Origin: Diphasiastrum complanatum
Lineage: Eukaryota; Streptophyta; Lycopodiopsida; Lycopodiales; Lycopodiaceae
Direction of reading: 5' to 3'
DNA length: 64,000 bases
Assembly (NCBI GenBank): GCA_029204225.1
Contig: CM055093.1
Location: 1,797,155-1,861,154, forward strand
Shown here: piece by piece, positions 32,972 to 43,775 of the stretch
How the letters are laid out: the number at the start of each line of letters is the position of its first letter
Position numbering within the stretch: position 1 is the stretch's first letter
Program-made: the position numbers and the translations under genes
Notes under the pieces: generated by a model
Database searches by the model: none
Seen by the model: the letters and a program-made list of their open reading frames with translations, nothing else
Told to the model about the DNA's origin: nothing

Positions 32972-35900
32972 CCTACATACACTAAAGCTAAGATCTGTCT
33001 AGTTATAGTGATCCACATTAAGGAACCTATAAGTTGCCTAAACAAAGTGATGTCCATGAAGGATCTTTCATCATCTTCATTTGGCACTTTTACATCTTGC
33101 TCCATTGGTGTGTCAACACTTTTGCATACTTCCATCTTAAACTTCTTCAAAAGACTTTGAGCATAGTTTACTTGACTTATAAAGATAAAATTAGACCCTC
33201 TAAGTACTTCTATGCCTAAGATGAAGTGAAGACACCCTAGATCTACCATCTTGAACTCTAAGGATAGATCTATCTTGATTTTTTCAATACCATCAACACT
33301 ATTTCCACTAATGATGATGTCATCTACATAAATGAGTAAAAGTACAATACCAACATCATCAAACTTAATGTAAAGAGTGGGATCATATTCACTTTGAACA
33401 AAAGAAAGTGAAATAAGATAGCAATGTAGTCTTGAATTCCAAGATCTCGAGGCTTGCTTCAAGCCATAGATGCTTCTTTGGAGATGGCATACTTTGTTCT
33501 CCATTCCATGCTTGATGAACCCTTGTGGCTGCTCCATATAGATATCCTCTTCCAAAAAACCATTCAATAAAGCATTAGAGACATCCATTTGACATAGAAT
33601 CCATCCAAAATGTGATGCAAGTGCAATGATTAGTCTTATTGTGACCATCTTGGCCACGGGTGCAAAAGTTTCCTCATAGTCTATCCCTCTCTCTTGAGCA
33701 TAACCTTTTGCAACTAATCTTGCTTTATGTTTGTTAACACTCCCATTTGCATTCAACTTAAGCTTTAAGACCCACTTGCATCCTATTACATTCCTTTGAG
33801 GTCTCTCAACAAGCAACCAAGTTTCATTCTCAATCAAGGCATCATACTCATCCAACATAGCTTTATACCATTCTTTGGAGTTCAATGCATCTTCAACATT
33901 AGACGGTTCTTCAAAACTAGATAAAGCATAAGAAGTGGATGAGATACCCTCAACTTGCTGTCCTTTGCCTTGATATGTGAGCCTTGATGGCTCCACTTTT
34001 GCCCTTGAAGATCTCCTTGGTGTGATAGGTGGGTTTGGTGCTTGCTCCTCCATGAGCTCCTCCTCAAAACCAAGATCTTGCTCCTCGGCCATCTTCTTCT
34101 TGATTGTTGGAGCACTTGAGCCTTCTTCAAGCATATGCATACGATGTTCATCAAAGATGACATCCCTTGAAACAACAAATTTGTTCAAGGATGGGAGATA
34201 GACTTTGTAGCCCTTGCTTGAGCTTGCATATCCAAGCATGATCCCTCTTGTGGAAGATGGATCCTCCTTGGTTCTTGTTTCCAATGGCACATGCACATAA
34301 CATATACACCCAAAAACTTTCAAGTGATTAAGATTGGGTTTCTTTCCATACAACATCTCATAAGGAGTTTTGCCTTCAATTGCTTTGCAAGACACCCTAT
34401 TCATCAAGTAGTTTGCACATACAAGAGACTCACCCCAAAAGGATTTGGGCAAACAAGCATCTAATCTTAAAGCCTTAAAACATTCACATAATGTTCTATT
34501 CCTTCTTTCAGCAACTCCATTTTGTTGAGGAGTGTAAGGACAAGAAGTCTCTTTCTTGATCCCTTCCTCCTCACAAAAGGCCTTGAACTCATTGGAGATG
34601 AATTCTCCACCATTGTCACTTCTAAGAATCTTGATGCTATGATTATGATGCTTTTCCACAAACAACTTGAACTTTACAAAAGTATCAAATACTTGAGACT
34701 TGAAGGAAAGTAAGAACACCCAACAATATCTTGAGTAGTCATCAATGAAGGTTAAAAATATGGATGAACCTCCATTAGATTTGGTGCTAGCAATGTGCAC
34801 ATCCGAGTGTATGAGTTCAAGAGGATGAGATGAATTTGTGATGGAGTTAGGAAACACCTTCTTATATGCCTTGGATAAGGCACAAGATTCACAAACCTTG
34901 TCTTCCTTCCCAATAGACCTTGGTAGGCCTAAAACATACTCCTCCTTGATCATAGCCTCCATGGAACCCGAGTTGACATGTCCAAGTCTTTTGTGCCATA
35001 AAGTAAAGGTAGATATCTTGCTCTTCTCGGCCAACATGACAACATTAGTATCCACAAATGCATCCAGCTTATATAGTTTGCCAAGTCTAGTGCCCTTAGC
35101 CACTATCTTACCCTTCTTCTTGATGAAACATTCATTTGAAGCAAAGTCAACATTGAAACCATTGTCTACCATTTGGCCAACACTTAGTAGATTCTTTGTT
35201 ATTGTAGGAATGTACAAAACACCTTCTATGTTGATCTTTTTGGAAGATCCTAAGCAAAGGGGAATGCTACCAACTCCTTCAATCTTACAAGCTTCATCAT
35301 TTGCTGTATAGATAGACTTTATAGGTCCATCATAAGATAAGAGAGAAGAGAAAAACTCCCTTTTATTAGTCATGTGTGAACTAGCACCCGAGTCAATCCA
35401 CCAAGGATCTTCTCCTTTGAAGCCTGTTGAAGAAAATATGGACATCATGAGAGAGTCCTCATGTGAACTCTCCTCCTCCTCCTCTTTGCTCATGTTGGCT
35501 TGGCTTTGATCTTGCTTCCTCTTGAAGTATTCCGAGGCATAATGCCCCATCTTGCTACAATAGTAGCACTTCACCTTTGATTTGTCCTTCTTGACTTTGG
35601 TGGTTGATGGAGATGCCTTTGGGGGTCCTTCTTGATCCTCAATCTTTGTAGACTTCTTGAATGTTGATCCTTTGCCTTTGGACTTGCCTTTGCCTTTGGT
35701 GAAGAGAGCTTGGTCATCTCCACCTTGGATGGAAAGCCTATCCATCCTCTCTTGCATTTGGCTCCTTCTTGATTCCTCGGCCATGAGTGTGCCTTGGAGT
35801 TCTTCAAGTATGGGTAGCTTACCCATAATTGCATATCCCTGAACCAAATTGTCAAATTCAAAGCTTAGTCCATTCAATATGAGTTGAACAAGCTCTTCAT

Positions 35901-36069
35901 CCTTGATAGGGTCACCTATAAAGGCTAGCTCTTTGTTCAATTCCTTTACTCTTAGGACAAAAGTATGTGCACTCTCTCCTTTCTTTTGATAGCTTCTATA
36001 GATTTGATTCTTCAAAGCTAACATTCTAGTTTGGTTCTTGGATTCATAGACCTTTTGTCCATGTTTCAA
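32968..36069 (-). CDS. copia-3 gag-pol polyprotein, N-terminally truncated
   Basis: A 1,033-codon frame. The gag C-terminal part is at 1-165, without about 100 N-terminal residues. The zinc knuckle is C168, C171, H176, Y181, with the last cysteine changed to tyrosine. Protease DSGASSHM starts at D226. The integrase zinc site is H359, H364, C393, C396, and its DDE core D423, D485, E521. The basic linker is near 690. RT runs about 750-990 with QMDV (D829), YGLKQ (869) and YVDD (914-917). This would cut the polyprotein, reverse-transcribe and integrate the element. All pol catalytic residues are present. The 5' end is lost at 36,070, and RNase H is displaced by a frameshift. It is the best preserved copia here. 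Confidence 0.9.
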   Translation of the reverse strand: MKHGQKVYESKNQTRMLALKNQIYRSYQKKGESAHTFVLRVKELNKELAFIGDPIKDEELVQLILNGLSFEFDNLVQGYAIMGKLPILEELQGTLMAEESRRSQMQERMDRLSIQGGDDQALFTKGKGKSKGKGSTFKKSTKIEDQEGPPKASPSTTKVKKDKSKVKCYYCSKMGHYASEYFKRKQDQSQANMSKEEEEESSHEDSLMMSIFSSTGFKGEDPWWIDSGASSHMTNKREFFSSLLSYDGPIKSIYTANDEACKIEGVGSIPLCLGSSKKINIEGVLYIPTITKNLLSVGQMVDNGFNVDFASNECFIKKKGKIVAKGTRLGKLYKLDAFVDTNVVMLAEKSKISTFTLWHKRLGHVNSGSMEAMIKEEYVLGLPRSIGKEDKVCESCALSKAYKKVFPNSITNSSHPLELIHSDVHIASTKSNGGSSIFLTFIDDYSRYCWVFLLSFKSQVFDTFVKFKLFVEKHHNHSIKILRSDNGGEFISNEFKAFCEEEGIKKETSCPYTPQQNGVAERRNRTLCECFKALRLDACLPKSFWGESLVCANYLMNRVSCKAIEGKTPYEMLYGKKPNLNHLKVFGCICYVHVPLETRTKEDPSSTRGIMLGYASSSKGYKVYLPSLNKFVVSRDVIFDEHRMHMLEEGSSAPTIKKKMAEEQDLGFEEELMEEQAPNPPITPRRSSRAKVEPSRLTYQGKGQQVEGISSTSYALSSFEEPSNVEDALNSKEWYKAMLDEYDALIENETWLLVERPQRNVIGCKWVLKLKLNANGSVNKHKARLVAKGYAQERGIDYEETFAPVAKMVTIRLIIALASHFGWILCQMDVSNALLNGFLEEDIYMEQPQGFIKHGMENKVCHLQRSIYGLKQASRSWNSRLHCYLISLSFVQSEYDPTLYIKFDDVGIVLLLIYVDDIIISGNSVDGIEKIKIDLSLEFKMVDLGCLHFILGIEVLRGSNFIFISQVNYAQSLLKKFKMEVCKSVDTPMEQDVKVPNEDDERSFMDITLFRQLIGSLMWITITRQILALVYVG

Positions 36070-36450
36070 GAGCTATCTCATAGGGGATCTCAAAAAATCA
36101 TGAAAAAAGTGCTCTTTTAGAGTGTTTTTAGATGAGATCTTGAGATGTTCTGATTTTTAACTTTTGTAAACTGGGAATCAGCTTCATCCATGTTTGATCT
36201 GACTGTTGGTGATTCTCTGGAAGTTTTGATGGATACTTGGTAGTAGATCCATCAGTCAGTCTGATGATCTGCTTTCTTCTTGATCCTATCTGGATCTGGA
36301 TCCTTCTTGGATTCTGATGGATTTTTCCGATCTTGCCAGATCTGGCTGAATCTGGATGGATCTAGCTTGATTTGGCTTGACCTTCTTAGATCTAGCGGTG
36401 ATGGTTTAGTATAACAGCTTTTCGTAACGTGCCATCGCCAATCTAGATCT
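36070..36450. other. junction of copia-3 and gypsy-2
   Basis: No coding. 36,240-36,400 is rich in repeated GATCT/GGATC words. Copia-3 lacks its gag start, leader and 5' LTR at 36,070, and gypsy-2 lacks its 3' LTR. A deletion probably joined the two here. Confidence 0.5.
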
Positions 36451-36453
36451 ATC

Positions 36454-37587
36454 TTACTGTGGTGGCCAATATTTGTGCAACCGGCTACCGTTGATGGGTG
36501 TATCGAATGGTGTCCCATCTAGCTTTTCCAAATTCATGGCTCCATTATTAAGAATTTCCTTGATCCTATAAGGACCTTCGCTTGTGAGTTTTAACTTTCC
36601 CTTGATCGCCTTGGTTCTATACATCAAGACCAGATCTCCGAAGTGAAGATCCTTCTTTTGTAACCTGCGATCATGCCATGCCTTGCGTCTTTCCTTTTCA
36701 GCTGCCAGTGCGTGCACAACTAGTAAGCGTGTTTTACAGAGTTTATGCAGAGCTTCATGGCATAGTTGTAGAGATTTGGACTCATTAAGACGTTGCGTGG
36801 TGACAATCCTTAATGAAGGAACTAAAAACTCTATTGGCATTACAACATCCTGACCATATACCAATTGGAAGGGTGTTTGATCAGTGCTTCCTTTATATGC
36901 TGTCCTGAATGCCCACAGTGCAGCATGCAACTTATGTTCCCAATCCGATCTACTAGCTTCAACTATTTTCATGAGCACGCTACACATGATCTTATTGGAT
37001 GATTCTGCTTGCCCATTACCACAAGGATAATAAGACGTACTAGTTCTGTGGATCACGAAGAATTTCTCCAACAGGACCTTGATGGTCTCGTTGATGAAAT
37101 GGCTTTCATGATCGTTGACTAGCTCCACCAGGCATCCAAACCGTATAATGATATTTTCATAAAAGAACTTGGCAGTGGACCTAGCATCAACTACTCTTAC
37201 TGCCTTGGCTTCGACCCATTTGGTGAGGTAGCTTCTGGCTACGATTATGTATCGAGCTTGGGAACTCCTTGCTGCAGGGTGAATTGGACCGATGTAATCC
37301 AATCCCCCCTTTTCGAATGGTGCTTGGGCTAAGACCGGGTGTACTAAGTCGTAATTCAATCTCGTTGGTCTCCTCGCCCTTTGGCACACATCGCACTTTT
37401 TCAAGTATTCCTCCGTATCCTTATGAATCGTTGGCCACCAACATCCTGATTGCAAGATCTTGCAAACTGTAATGTCAGATGCAAAATGACCCCCACCCAT
37501 GCCTTCATGTGATCTGGGTGGCCTCATGAGAAAGAATACACTGCCGAAGAATTCCATCTGGACTTCTTCGATACAACTGGCTGGCAA
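36454..37587 (-). CDS. gypsy-2 integrase
   Basis: A 377-codon frame. The zinc site is H27, H34, C65, C68 (HEGMGGGH, CDVCQRA). The core catalytic residues are D97 (GLDYIGP), D159 (LVNDHESHF) and E195 (GNGQAESSNK), followed by ALWAFRTAYKGSTDQTPFQL and the C-terminal LKLTSEGPYRIKEI. There is no chromodomain. The enzyme would insert the cDNA into the chromosome. The frame is open and the triad complete. The first 20 residues are probably out-of-frame read-in, since the linker frame at 37,505-37,735 overlaps it. Confidence 0.9.
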   Translation of the reverse strand: MPASCIEEVQMEFFGSVFFLMRPPRSHEGMGGGHFASDITVCKILQSGCWWPTIHKDTEEYLKKCDVCQRARRPTRLNYDLVHPVLAQAPFEKGGLDYIGPIHPAARSSQARYIIVARSYLTKWVEAKAVRVVDARSTAKFFYENIIIRFGCLVELVNDHESHFINETIKVLLEKFFVIHRTSTSYYPCGNGQAESSNKIMCSVLMKIVEASRSDWEHKLHAALWAFRTAYKGSTDQTPFQLVYGQDVVMPIEFLVPSLRIVTTQRLNESKSLQLCHEALHKLCKTRLLVVHALAAEKERRKAWHDRRLQKKDLHFGDLVLMYRTKAIKGKLKLTSEGPYRIKEILNNGAMNLEKLDGTPFDTPINGSRLHKYWPPQ

Positions 37588-37735
37588 TCAGCTGATAAGG
37601 TCTAGCCTTTAAGATTAATTTCTGCTGTTCCACCTTTGGTAAAGATTTGTCGGGTTGGCCCCGCATTAGATATTCAACAATGTCGGCAGCCCATTCTGGT
37701 ACTGTGTCCACGTAAAATAAGGCAGCATCTGCCAA
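37505..37735 (-). pseudogene. gypsy-2 RNase H to integrase linker
   Basis: The frame gives PEWAADIVEYLMRGQPDKSL, PYQLIASQLYRRSPDGILRQ and CILSHEATQI, the standard linker just before the integrase zinc site (YLW...LYRR..DG.LRRCV). It is one phase away from the integrase frame, so a shift near 37,510-37,560 breaks the polyprotein. Confidence 0.8.
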
Positions 37736-37739
37736 CTCA

Positions 37740-38047
37740 TCGTCGGGTTGGGTTGCAATCTCCTTCTCTTTGATTCGTCACACGTGATCTGCCATGTAAT
37801 GTTGTTTTCCCTTGCGAACTACTATCCGAAAATCAAATTCCAACAACAGAAGTAGCCATCTTGTGATTCTTCCAGTGTTGCAAATTTTATTAATGAGATA
37901 GAGCAAGGGTTGATGGTCCGTATAAAAAGCAAAATGTGTGGCCATCAAGTAGTGTCAAAATTTCTTAACCGCGTAGATCATTGCTAGTGCTTCCCGCTCT
38001 GTGGTTGAATAATTCATTTTGGTATCACTGAGATGTCGGCTTGCAAA
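37740..38047 (-). pseudogene. gypsy-2 RNase H
   Basis: Broken readings give ASRHLSDTKMNYSTTEREAL, YAVKKF, HQPLLYLINK, and an end similar to KGKQHYMADH. These are the gypsy RNase H blocks in order. Its first aspartate (HVHMDASKYAVGAVLTQ) is still within the RT frame ending at 38,048. Stops interrupt it. Confidence 0.75.
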
Positions 38048-39198
38048 TCAGATAGGAAAATCCTTTTTGTGTTCACCTGACTGGGTTAAGACTGCTCCAA
38101 CTGCATACTTTGATGCATCCATATGCACGTGGAACTCAATGGACCAATTGGATGGGCGTAAGATTGGTGCTGAAACCAATGCATCCTTAAGCTTCTGAAA
38201 AGCCTTTAGGGCTTTCTCGTTCCAATGTGGATCCATTGTGAGTTTGTAAATTGGTCGGGCTAGCTCCGCAAAATCAAGAATGAAGATCCTATAATAGTTA
38301 GCATGACCCATGAAAATGTAGACCTCTCGGATCGTCCCCGGTGGTGGTAGATCAACAATGATCCTGATCTTAGATAGATATGTGACAATCCCGTGTCTTG
38401 ACACTATATGGCCGAGAATCAAGCCATGTGTCATCCAGAATTGACATTTTTCTGGATTCAAGAAGATCTGGTATTCACGGCATTTTTGTAACACCTTCTC
38501 CAAGTTGGATAAGTGTTCTGAGTCTGGTCCATGCACACACAGATCGTCCAAGAAAATTTCCAAAAAATTTTGCAAATAAGCTTTGAATGTCGTCTGCATG
38601 ACTCGCTGGAAAGTACTTGGGGCATTGCAAAGTCCGAATGACATCACTTTATAGGCATAGGTTTCCCATTCCGTGGCGAATGCTATTTTGTGTTGGTCCT
38701 GGAAGGCTATCTTCATCTGATTGTAGCCACTGAAAGTGTCTACAAAACTGTAGGCCTCTGCACTGACTACTCTATCAAGGACACTTTTCATAAATGGTAA
38801 AGGAAAATGGTCCTTTTTGGTGACTACATTTAGCGCCTTCAGATTCACACAAATCCACATTTTGTCATGGGTACTATAACTATCGGTGATACCCATTCCA
38901 TGTGCTCGATTTCATAGATGAAATCTGCATCCATCAGTTTTTGCAACTCCCGCTTGATCAGTCCTGTATAATTCGGGCTGCAGCGATAGTAACGACTTAC
39001 CTTGGGGACTGCTCCGTCCACCAAGGGTATGGTGTGTTGGACTACTGTTGGTGGAATGCCCTTAAGGTCACTATAACTCCAGGCAAAACAATCTTTATAC
39101 TCCACCAACAATGATCGTAGTCTCTTGAATTGTGTGGGTGTTAACTGCTCTCCCACACGCATTGTCTTTTCTTCTTTACCTGGCTCAGCAAGGTTCAT
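38048..39198 (-). CDS. gypsy-2 reverse transcriptase
   Basis: Two overlapping frames. 38,845-39,198 holds the RT N-terminal lead (YKDCFAWSYSDLKGIPP, VSPIVIVPMTKCG). 38,048-38,896 holds the palm: WICVNLKALNVVTKKDHFPL, FVDTFSGYNQ with D53, MSFGLCNAPSTFQ, and FLDD at 115-118 in place of YVDD/FIDD. A frameshift near 38,870 separates them. The enzyme would copy element RNA into DNA. FLDD keeps both aspartates. A large part is open, but the shift blocks a single product. Confidence 0.88.
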
Positions 39199-39264
39199 CG
39201 GCTGTGTTCACGTAGGTCCCTCGAAGACTTGTTCCGCTGGTGCCTGACTTTGATCAGGTTCTCT

Positions 39265-39774
39265 CTAGGCCTCTATGTTCTCAAAGGTGAGTTTCCCCGT
39301 ACCCCAGTTGTGTACTACTTGCGCAGTCCTCAACCATGGTCTTCCCAGTAAAACACGGTATGCAGATGGAGATTCAGGTATATCCATGACTTCAAAAGTA
39401 ATCACAAATTGCATGCCTGCTATCTTTACAAGAATATCGACAACTACACCTTTTGGTTTCACACATGATTGATCTGCTAGCTTGATGGCAAATCTTGTTG
39501 GCTTCAGTCCTTGTAAATCCCATTTTTTGTACAAAGTAGTGGAGATCAAATTGACACCCGATCCTCCATCTACCATTGCCGCCTCGTCCTCGTATCTCTT
39601 GTGTTTGATTGGCAAAGTGATGTTGTGTTCCTCACTTTCCCATGCTGCTCCTATGTGGAGGACATTACTTGTTTCTTCATAGCCCGTACAATATATGGGC
39701 TCAGGCGCTACTGAATCCTCATCCGCTTTGGCCCATTCAGCTAGAAGGCTTTTCGCTTGTGGTGCAATCCGCAT
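39265..39774 (-). CDS. gypsy-2 protease region
   Basis: A 169-codon frame with a retropepsin-like domain. It has AAMVDGGSGVNLISTTLYKK as active-site motif (D-G-G in place of D-S/T-G, a variant seen in this plant gypsy group) and VLLGRPWLRTAQVVHNWGTG in the flap/C-terminal block. It would process the gag-pol polyprotein. It lies between gag and RT on the same strand, with stops on both sides. Confidence 0.82.
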   Translation of the reverse strand: MRIAPQAKSLLAEWAKADEDSVAPEPIYCTGYEETSNVLHIGAAWESEEHNITLPIKHKRYEDEAAMVDGGSGVNLISTTLYKKWDLQGLKPTRFAIKLADQSCVKPKGVVVDILVKIAGMQFVITFEVMDIPESPSAYRVLLGRPWLRTAQVVHNWGTGKLTFENIEA

Positions 39775-39779
39775 TAGCT

Positions 39780-40658
39780 CTCCGAGTGGATACTATAGTA
39801 GGTTTGATTTCGGTTGATGTGGCGTTACTGCTACAGCTCCTTGTAAGGCTTTCAGTTTATAGTCAAATTACGTCGTAAGTTGCTCCATCTGTTGTTTGTG
39901 TAATTCCATTATTTGCTCCAACAACAGTTCTCTAGATAGAGCAGATGCGGTTGATGATGATGATGCTAACAAGGGAGTAGGGTGTGGGTGGATGGATATT
40001 CATCGTCAGATCCCTCATCCTCTTCCCTGATGGCATCTTTCATAGCTTCTTGTAGAGTAGCATACTGCTCTCGTCGTTTCAGTTCTCTTCTAATGCTTCG
40101 TGGTAGTCCGGTTAGGAACCACATGATCACCACATGATCGGGAGTTAGGACTGCAATGAACTCAGTTTGTAAGTGTTTGACTTGTCAATATAGTCCCTGA
40201 CCTTTTCTCGTTTTCCCATCTTGACTTTGCTTAGCAGGAAGAAATGGGTCTTCCAAGAACTTTCTTGGTTTGAAGCGCGTAATGAGAGCCACCTTAACCG
40301 CTTCCCAGGTGGATTTTTCTTTCTTCAACAGGTTAAAAAACCAATCTTGAGCCACTGCCAATAAGGACATGGGGAACAACATCAGTTTCTCCGCAGGTGT
40401 CCATTCACCGTAGATTTCACAAGCTTGCTTGTAGATCTGGGAGAATCGGATGGGATCCGATGATCCGTCGTATTTTGGTATTTCCATCCATGGTGCTCTC
40501 TGGACTGCTTGCAAGGGAGCGACGGGTACGGGTTGGCCCATTGGATCTATTGGTGCTGGTTTCGATTCTGCCTCTTGTTGCACAACTACTAATCTGGGAA
40601 GGTGTGGTGCTTGATTTGCTATGCTTCGTGTTATTGATTGTCTCGATCTCAAATTCAT
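39780..40658 (-). pseudogene. gypsy-2 gag
   Basis: The intact part, 40,185-40,658, has the retrotransposon gag core: WMEIPKYDGSSDPIRFSQIY, EKLMLFPMSLLAVAQDWFFN, STWEAVKVALITRFKPRKF. After a frameshift near 40,190, the remainder continues to about 39,780 in other phases (TGLPRSIRRELKRREQYATL), with several stops and no clear zinc knuckle. Gag forms the particle. Dead in this copy. Confidence 0.82.
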
Positions 40659-41380
40659 CTGATGGTGGATTCCAAAGTGATTGGATCTCGCTTATACAAT
40701 AGGATGCAGTCTGGATCCCCTTGTCTCACTGAGATGGAACTTCAGAATCCTCTACGAGAGTTCTTGACCACTAGAACTAAAGATTTTGCTATCTGCGAGG
40801 GTTCTTTGGTACTTTCCCACCTTTTTTTTCACTAGGAACTCTCGCATAGACACTTAGACATCAAACTAACTCTCGCAAGCTTCTCTGTGTCCTAGTCTCA
40901 CTGAGATGGAACTTCAGAGAGCTCTGCGAGAGTTCTTATGAAAATTTGAATTTTTTTGGATTTTTTCAAGGGTTTTTTGAATTTTTTATGATTTTTTTAT
41001 GATTTTTACAATCTGCTTGGAACTAACTCTCGCAAGCTTCTATGCAGGTCTAGGACAGTGTCCTAGAGCTACTGCAGTCATGCAAGGGTTAATTCTCACT
41101 GATTCTGGAGATATAAAAATCTGATGAGATTTTAGGCTCTTTTTTTCTCCAAAATGCAGATTGCTGTGTTTTTTGGGTTTTTTGGTTGGTTGGTTTGGGT
41201 TTCAAGCCCTTAGAGGCTCACAGGGCCTCCTCTACCCTCTCACACCTCCTCCGCTAGCTGTGAATAGTCCAAACACAAAAAAATACAGAAAACTAATTCT
41301 AAACACCCAAAATTCTACCTAAAACTACTCTAAAAAGCAAGAAAATAGCTAAAATGCGGCTAAACTAGTTAGTGAAAACC
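40659..41380 (-). other. gypsy-2 leader
   Basis: Non-coding region between gag and primer site. It contains a direct repeat: the words around TGTCTCACTGAGATGGAACTTCAGA occur at 40,720 and again, slightly changed, near 40,892. The CTCTCGCA words recur several times. Confidence 0.6.
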
Positions 41381-41400
41381 TATCCCCAGCATCGGCGCCA
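41381..41400 (-). other. gypsy-2 primer binding site
   Basis: On the minus strand this reads TGGCGCCGATGCTGGGGATA, close to the TGGCGCCG-type primer site used by Athila/Tat-group plant gypsy elements. It lies one base from the LTR end at 41,402. Confidence 0.8.
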
Positions 41401-41401
41401 C

Positions 41402-42211
41402 TGTAGGGTCAAAGATCTTGCGTAGTATAGCCCTCCCGCCTGTCAACAAGGGTTAGATCACTAGATAGGTACCTAACTATGCATAGATGTTATTTTTAGT
41501 TAGTTTCCTACTTTCTCCCTTAACTCTACTCACCACTAACACTACTCTCCCTTATCTCTACTCCTATACACTAACATTCATCATGATTGTAGGTGAAAGG
41601 AAGGGGATGATTAGAAAAGATGGAGGGAAAAGAAGATAGAAGAGAGAGATAGAGGGAGGGTGGAGGTTAGCTCAAATGCACATTATACTTGCTAAAGGAG
41701 AAACATAAACCAAAAAGCATGAACTTGAAAGCAATAGAAATCAACAAGAGCAATAACAAGCATTGAATTGCAAATGAGGATGCTTCTCTTCCAGAATTGG
41801 TAGAGTTTCCTCCTTCTCATTAGGCATGAAAATAGTGTACAAATGGTGCCTTTTTATAAAATGGGGAAGGCCCTTGCCCCTCAATCCTATTGGCTAATAT
41901 TCACAATGATCCTATCCATTCATCTTGGACCCAACTTGATCCAAGGGTCCACAAAAAGTACATTGGCAATCACAAGATTCATGTGAGTCCCAATTTGGAC
42001 CCAATTCTAAAAAGTAAACTCTAAGTTTAAAAATGACTTTGGGCCTCTAGTTTTATTTGAATTCCAAGGCCCAAGTCAAGTTTATTTTATTTACAACTTT
42101 ACTTGCGTGCTCATTGGGCCATGGGCTTACGCGCGCAGGATGCCATGCCCTCGCAACACGTTCTATTGGATGATTTTATTTATTTACACTTTGTTGGGAA
42201 TACTCCCAACA
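41402..42211 (-). repeat. gypsy-2 5' LTR
   Basis: About 810 bases, with TGTAGGGTC at the inner end and CTCCCAACA at the outer end on the plus strand. The outer 20 bases, 42,192-42,211 (TGTTGGGAATACTCCCAACA), are a near-perfect palindrome. The outer boundary is therefore slightly uncertain: it could also be the start of a plus-strand LTR. The partner 3' LTR is missing. Confidence 0.65.
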
Positions 42212-42744
42212 AGCTGAGATGTTATTAGAGTAGTATAGAAGTACTAGACTCCAGCTGATTAAGTTGTCAGCAGAGATTTGATGGATTATGTACTCAAGTT
42301 TGTAGACAATTAGTTAATTATATTCATGAACTGTTTGGTTCTAGACAGAAGTCCTCAACAACTTAAGTCCAAATTTATGGTTAAAGAGCACGAATAGTTT
42401 TAGAGTATGTTAGAAACTTATGTCTGGTACAAACAAGAACACATATCAATAACTCAATTCCTCAAATAGAGACTGTCATCTCAGATGTATACATACAATT
42501 CTATCAATGATCGTGCTAGACTGTACCAAATGTAGACATTATTTGAGTGTTGAATACAATTTTTTTGCAAAAGACGAATAAGATAATTTTAAGATTGTTC
42601 TTTAGAACATATTTACGAATATATAGCAAATGAGTGTAATGCGCTAAAGTGTTTGTCTGACCAGAGAGTAATTCATGTAATGCAGTAGAGATTGCTAGTA
42701 GACTCAAGATCACTCACACTCAACAGTGCGGAGAACAGAGATAA

Positions 42745-43265
42745 GAGAGACACGTCCTGATATTGCTTATGTAGTGTTCAGGATGAGCCAATTCTGCACG
42801 AATCCAAGCTCGACACATTGGAAGATTGTAAAACATATTTTGCAATATCTTCAATTAACGAGGGATTATGGCTTGTGTTATTGTCGTGATGCAGGTTTCA
42901 TGATATTTTCCTACAACGATGCTAGCTAGCATATCTCAAGGACAACTGTAAAAGCGTCTCAGGAGGATGCACCATCGCATCAGGAGCATCAGTTCTTTGG
43001 GTCAGCAAGAAGCAGACCGTTATAGCCCAGTCATCCTACGAAGCAGAATATGTTGCAGCAACAAAGATGGCCAACAAAATAATCTAGCTAAGACAGTTCC
43101 TGGATGAATTGGGCGAAACAAGGAATGAGCCCTTGGTCTTGCAGATAGACAACACCTCTGCAATACACCAGACGAAATATCCCATGTTCCATTCCAAAAC
43201 GAAGCACATTGCGATCAAGTACCACTTGATCAGGGATCCAATTGAGAAGAAGATTTTTTCAAGGT
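42745..43265 (+). pseudogene. copia-4 RT end and RNase H fragment, family C
   Basis: PDIAYVVFRMSQFCTNPSST is followed by THWKIVKHILQYLQLTRDYG, then, after shifts, RNase H words CKSVSGGCTIASGASVLWVS, IAQSSYEAEYVAATKMANK, LQIDNTSAIHQTKYPMFHSK. The first block is nearly the same as in copia-6 (SDIAYVVFRMSQFCTNPGLK), so this is a family C scrap on the plus strand. No LTR or integrase. Confidence 0.8.
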
Positions 43266-43775
43266 GATTTAAATATTTTCACAAATCATTTAATCTCGAT
43301 TATTGTTAAGTAATTTTATTTACATTTATCTAATGTTTAAATTTTAATAAATTTACATAAGTATAAGTAAAAAAATTTAAAAATTTAAAATTTTAAAAAA
43401 ATATTGATTCAAATTTTCAACGTAATTTAAAAAATATATTTTTTGATACAAGAACTGTATTTTTAAAAAAATCTAAAAGTTCAAAAAACAAAACTATAAC
43501 TTTTGTTTTAAGTAAATAGAAAATATTTTTTAGGTATTTTAGTGGTGTATCTGATGATTTTATTCTGAATAGTATTATTATTTAATATAAGCTAATTTTA
43601 AGCTAATTATGAAAATATATTGACCAGATTTTTGTAGCTTGAATTATTTTCTTGCATAATACAACATTTTTTTAACATTACAATATATTTATTTGAAGCA
43701 TTTTAAATGTGGATACTTTTTAAAAAAAATTAAAAATCTAAAAAAAAATGGGTCTCCAAGTCATTTCTCTTTTTT
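43266..43775. other. AT-rich spacer, no gene
   Basis: Very AT-rich with long A and T runs. No frame and no repeat boundary seen. Confidence 0.5.

Noticed and set aside
34838-35311. Plus-strand 157-codon frame
   Set aside because: Antisense to the copia-3 protease and integrase start, a shadow of a strongly supported gene.
42192-42211. Separate plus-strand LTR starting at the TGTTGGGA palindrome
   Set aside because: The same bases serve as the outer end of the gypsy-2 LTR. No primer site or second LTR supports another element, though it cannot be excluded.
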